Shown here in pieces: positions 5,058 to 7,405 of a DNA stretch of 7,405 nucleotides. Each line of letters begins with the position of its first letter. Within the stretch, counting starts at the first letter, position 1. The stretch lies in the NCBI GenBank assembly GCA_023426265.1, contig JAFABA010000136.1, positions 1-7,405 of the forward strand. Direction: 5' to 3'. The position numbers and the translations under genes are program-made. The notes under the pieces are model-generated. The model worked only from the letters and a program-made list of their open reading frames with translations. It made no database searches and was not told the origin of the DNA. This DNA is from Bacillota bacterium. GTDB lineage: Bacteria; Bacillota; Clostridia; Christensenellales; CAG-138.

Positions 5058-5249
5058 ATGGGTAAGTATTGCGAAGTGTGCAAAAAGGGCACCATGTCCG
5101 GCAACCTTGTCAGCCACTCCAACCGCAAGACCAAGCGCGCGTGGGCGCCCAATGTGCAGCAGGTGCATGTAGTGGTTGGCGGCGCGCCGCGTAAGATGGA
5201 TGTCTGCACCCGTTGCCTCCGTTCTGGCAAGGTTGTCCGCAGCGTATAA
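5058..5249 (+). CDS. rpmB: 50S ribosomal protein L28 (zinc-binding form)
   Basis: A 63-residue bL28 of the large ribosomal subunit. The family signature runs through CEVCKKG (5-11), then SHSNRKTKRAWAPNVQ (19-34) and the C-terminal VCTRCLRSGKV (49-59). Four cysteines, C5/C8 and C50/C53, form the zinc ribbon of the C+ form; many bacteria also hold a cysteine-free paralogue used under zinc limitation. The ATG has a near-ideal AAGGAGGTG (5042-5050) 7 bases upstream. The frame stays open further upstream but without a start-site signal. It is monocistronic here, with its own promoter and terminator. Neighbours are unrelated: a TetR operon on the left and a small membrane-protein gene on the right. 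The cell needs this gene constantly, so strong expression is expected. Confidence 0.97.
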   Translation: MGKYCEVCKKGTMSGNLVSHSNRKTKRAWAPNVQQVHVVVGGAPRKMDVCTRCLRSGKVVRSV

Positions 5250-5269
5250 AAGATAAAAGCGCACACATG

Positions 5270-5300
5270 AAAAGATGCAGCAATGCATCTTTTTTATTTT
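5270..5300 (+). terminator. Intrinsic terminator of rpmB
   Basis: AAAGATGCA (5271-5279) and TGCATCTTT (5284-5292) form a perfect 9-bp stem, extended by A5270-T5293, with a GNRA-type loop GCAA. It ends in a T-rich tract (TTTTTATTTT). It lies 21 bases after the rpmB stop. Confidence 0.9.
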
Positions 5301-5334
5301 GCAAAAGTAGATGCCGACGCTTTTGCGAGTTTTT
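5301..5334 (+). terminator. Possible backup terminator behind rpmB
   Basis: GCAAAAG (5301-5307) and CTTTTGC (5320-5326) pair over a 12-base loop and are followed by GAG and five Ts (5330-5334). The AT-rich stem and large loop make it weak. Confidence 0.35.
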
Positions 5335-5368
5335 CCGAAGCGGGCTGATGCAGCAGCCTAGTTCGCAA

Positions 5369-5383
5369 GGTGGTTTTCCCACC
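5369..5383. repeat. Small hairpin in the rpmB / membrane-protein convergent gap
   Basis: GGTGG (5369-5373) and CCACC (5379-5383) form a 5-bp stem. Neither strand shows a following T run. No convincing terminator for the minus-strand gene ending at 5425 was found in 5335-5424, and no gene is apparent there. Confidence 0.3.
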
Positions 5384-5424
5384 AGGATATTGCACCGCGA
5401 TATGCTTTTTATATCCGGCAATAA

Positions 5425-5637
5425 TCACATGACCAACCATACGATGCCCAGCGCAAGCAGCACCGCGCAGGTCAAAACCACGATAACCCACAAAGGCAAT
5501 ACGCATAAGAGCACGAGTATCGCCGCCACGATCAGCACAATGCCCAAAATGCTTTTGTCCCGCCTCCGCTTGCGGTGGTGTACGCAGTCACAATCTTCTA
5601 TCGGTTCCCTGCCCCAACACACCTTCCAATGCAGCAT
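5425..5637 (-). CDS. Small two-helix membrane protein, function unknown
   Basis: A 70-residue protein of no recognised family. The N-terminal 28 residues are polar and contain C7, C16, C18 and H20-H21 in EDCDCVHHRKRRRDK (14-28). Two hydrophobic stretches follow, about 30-47 and 50-69, separated by P48. The basic RKRRR block before the first helix suggests that the N-terminal head is cytoplasmic and both ends face the cytosol. The cysteine/histidine cluster could bind a metal, but the motif is not a known one. The ATG at 5637 is chosen because GGAGGAG (5646-5652) stands 8 bases upstream; a longer in-frame version from a GTG at 5724 has no properly spaced site. It converges with rpmB and diverges from the ABC transporter genes, with which it shares a 143-base intergenic region. 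Confidence 0.75.
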   Translation of the reverse strand: MLHWKVCWGREPIEDCDCVHHRKRRRDKSILGIVLIVAAILVLLCVLPLWVIVVLTCAVLLALGIVWLVM

Positions 5638-5682
5638 TTTGACTTCTCCTCCCTGCCGCTTTGCGAAATAACCTCTGCCCCT

Positions 5683-5710
5683 CCTATATGAATACGGCGG
5701 GCCGTGCCAA
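5683..5710 (-). promoter_or_regulatory. Candidate promoter of the small membrane-protein gene
   Basis: On the minus strand TTGGCA (complement of 5705-5710) and TATAGG (5683-5688) are separated by 16 bases. A direct repeat CGTGCC at 5703-5708 and 5713-5718, ten bases apart, covers the -35 and could be a regulator site. Confidence 0.4.
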
Positions 5711-5743
5711 AACGTGCCGTTCACTCCTTTTGGCGCTCATGAA

Positions 5744-5765
5744 TACTCTAAACTATCACAGAGTA
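5744..5765 (+). promoter_or_regulatory. Candidate operator dyad before the ABC transporter genes
   Basis: TACTCT (5744-5749), ten bases, then AGAGTA (5760-5765) form perfect inverted arms. The dyad ends just before the Shine-Dalgarno at 5768. Weak plus-strand promoter elements TTGGCG (5730-5735) and TATCAC (5754-5759, 18-base spacing) overlap it. A hairpin in the mRNA leader is the alternative reading. Confidence 0.4.
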
Positions 5766-5780
5766 AAAAGGAGGCGGCAT

Positions 5781-6542
5781 ATGGAGCCGATTGTAGAACT
5801 CAGGGACATACGCCTCACCTACCACGAACCGCACGCGGAAACGCTCGCCATAGATCAGCTCAACATCGCCATATATGAAGGAGAATTCGTCGCAATCGTC
5901 GGCCCTTCCGGGTCCGGAAAAACCTCCATGCTGAGCATACTCGCCGGGCTTATCGTACCTTCTTCGGGCAGCGCGCGCATTAAGGGAAAGGAGATTACAT
6001 CGCCGGGACAGAACATCGGGTACATGCTCCAGAGGGACCAGCTCTTCGACTGGCGGGATATCGAAGGCAACATATTGTTAGGGCTTGAGGTCAAGCGCAT
6101 GCTCACGCCGGAAACGAAGGCGCGGGCGCTCAATCTTTTATCCACCTACGGGCTCGACGAATTCAAGCACCATTACCCCCGCCAGCTCTCGGGCGGCATG
6201 CGCCAGAAGGTGGCGCTGATCCGCACGCTGGCGTTCGACCCCGACCTTCTGCTGCTTGACGAGCCGTTTTCCGCGCTCGATTACCAGACAAGGCTCAAGA
6301 CCGCGGACGAGGTGCACGGCATCATCAAGAGCGAGAACAAGACGGCGCTTTTAGTTACCCACGATATCGCGGAGGCCATTTCCATGGCGGATCGCATCAT
6401 TGTGTTTTCCGAACGCCCGGCACGCATCAAGCGGGAACTGATCATCACGTTAAGCGCCCCGCCCAACCCCATTGCCCGGCGCAACGCGGTAGAGTTCCAC
6501 GATTATTTCAACACCATATGGAAGGAGCTGGAGGTTCAATGA
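5781..6542 (+). CDS. ABC importer ATPase, nitrate/sulfonate/taurine (NitT/TauT/SsuB) type
   Basis: A 253-residue ATP-binding subunit. All nucleotide-binding motifs are intact: Walker A GPSGSGKT (41-48), Q-loop Q84, signature LSGGM (136-140), Walker B LLLLDE (156-161), D-loop SALD (164-167) and H-loop H194. The order and wording, including Q-loop region YMLQRDQLFDWRDIEGNI (81-98) and RTLAFDPDLLLLDEPFSALD (148-167), fit the SsuB/TauB/NrtD group. Two copies would power import through the permease encoded next. Substrate cannot be read from the ATPase; alkanesulfonates, taurine, nitrate, bicarbonate, thiamine precursors (ThiY-type) or riboflavin-like compounds are all served by this group. The start at 5781 has AAGGAGG (5768-5774) 6 bases upstream; the open frame before it lacks such a site. 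Its stop overlaps the permease start (ATGA). Confidence 0.93.
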   Translation: MEPIVELRDIRLTYHEPHAETLAIDQLNIAIYEGEFVAIVGPSGSGKTSMLSILAGLIVPSSGSARIKGKEITSPGQNIGYMLQRDQLFDWRDIEGNILLGLEVKRMLTPETKARALNLLSTYGLDEFKHHYPRQLSGGMRQKVALIRTLAFDPDLLLLDEPFSALDYQTRLKTADEVHGIIKSENKTALLVTHDIAEAISMADRIIVFSERPARIKRELIITLSAPPNPIARRNAVEFHDYFNTIWKELEVQ

Positions 6543-7348
6543 AAGCTGAGCCGGGCGGCAGCGCGGAGCATCTGGCTTATTTGAAAGAATTAGAACGCCG
6601 CCATACGTTTGTAGTATCGACACGGTACGCAATATTGGTTCTTTTTCTGATTCTTTGGGAAGTGGGGGCTCGGCTCCATTGGATCGACCCGTTTATTACA
6701 AGCAGCCCTTCCCGGGTGCTTGAAACGCTTTCCTCGCTGTATCAGGAAGGAACGCTGTGGATGCATATCGGCGTAACGCTGTATGAAACCGTCGTGAGCT
6801 TTATTCTGGGGACGCTATTAGGCATACTCATCGCCATACTGCTATGGTGGAGCCCCACCGCAAATAAAATTTTGGACCCGTACCTTGTTGTGTTCAATGC
6901 CCTGCCCAAAATCGCTCTGGGGCCGATCCTGATCGTATGGATCGGCGCTTCCGCCAGCTCCATTATCGCCATGGGGCTTCTGATTTCGCTGATCATCACT
7001 ATATTGACGGTGCTCACCGGCTTTAATGAAATCAGCGAGGAAAAGCAGATGTTCATGCGCACCTTGGGCGCTACGCGCATACAGGTATTCACCATGGCGG
7101 TTTTGCCCGCAAGCGTTCCCACCATGATGTCCGCGCTCAAGCTGAGCGTGGGCATGAGCTGGGTGGGCGTGATCGTGGGAGAATACCTTGTATCCAAAGC
7201 GGGCCTCGGCTACTTGATTGTTTACGGTGGGCAGGTGTTTCAGCTGGACCTTGTCATGGCGAGCATACTCGTGTTATGCGCGCTTGCCGCCCTGATGTAT
7301 TACGTCGTGGCGTATTTTGAAAAGAAGCTGATCCGCTGGAAGCCCTGA
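6539..7348 (+). CDS. ABC importer permease, SsuC/TauC-type
   Basis: A 269-residue inner-membrane permease of the binding-protein-dependent transport family. Hydrophobic segments lie at about 29-46, 84-104, 115-136, 141-160, 194-216 and 236-258, giving the usual six helices. The cytoplasmic EAA-type coupling loop is MRTLGATRIQVFTMAVLPA (173-191), with the conserved G177 and P190, and contacts the ATPase. GEYLVSKAGLGYLI (214-227) is typical of the SsuC/TauC group. The ATG (6539) overlaps the ATPase stop, and GGAGG (6530-6534) is 4 bases upstream, so the two are translationally coupled. Other in-frame starts at 6518 have no such site. The N-terminal 28 residues are polar and slightly long. The substrate-binding protein needed for import is not in the window and may follow downstream. 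Confidence 0.93.
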   Translation: MKAEPGGSAEHLAYLKELERRHTFVVSTRYAILVLFLILWEVGARLHWIDPFITSSPSRVLETLSSLYQEGTLWMHIGVTLYETVVSFILGTLLGILIAILLWWSPTANKILDPYLVVFNALPKIALGPILIVWIGASASSIIAMGLLISLIITILTVLTGFNEISEEKQMFMRTLGATRIQVFTMAVLPASVPTMMSALKLSVGMSWVGVIVGEYLVSKAGLGYLIVYGGQVFQLDLVMASILVLCALAALMYYVVAYFEKKLIRWKP

Positions 7349-7360
7349 CCGTTGACATAA

Positions 7361-7394
7361 GGCGGGGCAAGCGTTTTTCGCGCTTTGCCCCGCC
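7361..7394 (+). terminator. GC-rich hairpin behind the permease gene
   Basis: GGCGGGGCAAGCG (7361-7373) pairs with CGCTTTGCCCCGCC (7381-7394) with one bulged T, a 13-bp stem with a TTTTTCG loop. It lies 12 bases after the permease stop. No T tract follows before the window ends, so it may be a terminator of atypical form, an RNA-stabilising hairpin or an attenuator before a downstream gene. Confidence 0.5.
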
Positions 7395-7405
7395 TGACGG
7401 CTAGG

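Noticed and set aside
4871..5266. Minus-strand frame of 131 codons opposite rpmB.
   Set aside because: It covers rpmB entirely and contains its promoter in antisense. The encoded sequence has no domain.
354..7090. The 9-mer CAGGTATTC occurs four times (354, 729, 4264, 7082), three of them as ACAGGTATTC.
   Set aside because: Three copies lie inside genes, and two of these encode the same tripeptide QVF in frame. Only the one at 729 has symmetry. Shared codon use is the simpler explanation.
7352..7357. Perfect -35 hexamer TTGACA behind the permease gene.
   Set aside because: The matching -10 position falls in the loop of the GC-rich hairpin (TTTTTC), so no promoter can be supported within the window.

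Overview
The window looks like a piece of chromosome from a moderate-to-high-GC Gram-positive, most likely a member of the Clostridia; placement near Christensenellaceae-like lineages is only a guess. The grounds are near-consensus Shine-Dalgarno sites (AAGGAGG type) 4-8 bases before most starts, sigma-A-type promoters, intrinsic terminators with U tracts, a zinc-binding (CxxC...CxxC) L28, and a PadR/TetR/YjbQ/GpsA gene mix. No rRNA, tRNA, CRISPR array, insertion sequence or phage gene was seen.

Left part (1-1582, + strand). The tail of an unrecognised gene ends at 69 and is followed by two tandem terminators. A third and fourth hairpin that exclude each other lie at 185-238. A strong promoter (272-300) with an embedded dyad drives a small carboxymuconolactone decarboxylase (CMD)/AhpD-fold protein without the CxxC pair. 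After an intergenic stretch with three evenly spaced dyads come a PadR-family repressor and, overlapping it by ATGA, a 70-residue protein that resembles the C-terminal domain of certain ArsR-family regulators without any DNA-binding domain. This CMD / PadR / stand-alone sensor-like domain set is the most unusual grouping in the window.

Middle part (1587-4852, - strand). Read right to left, a TetR regulator with a 24-bp palindromic operator candidate, a membrane-anchored alpha/beta hydrolase and a YjbQ-family protein form a probable operon. gpsA (glycerol-3-phosphate dehydrogenase) follows with its own extended -10 promoter. gpsA and the left-hand + strand operon converge with only 4 bases between their stop codons.

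Right part (4974-7405). rpmB (ribosomal protein L28) is a monocistronic + strand unit with a good promoter, a structured leader and a clear terminator. A short - strand gene for a 70-residue, two-helix membrane protein with a Cys/His-containing head faces it. Divergent from that gene is a two-gene ABC importer of the nitrate/sulfonate/taurine (NitT/TauT/SsuBC) type: ATPase and permease overlap by 4 bases. No substrate-binding protein lies inside the window. A GC-rich hairpin follows the permease at the right edge.
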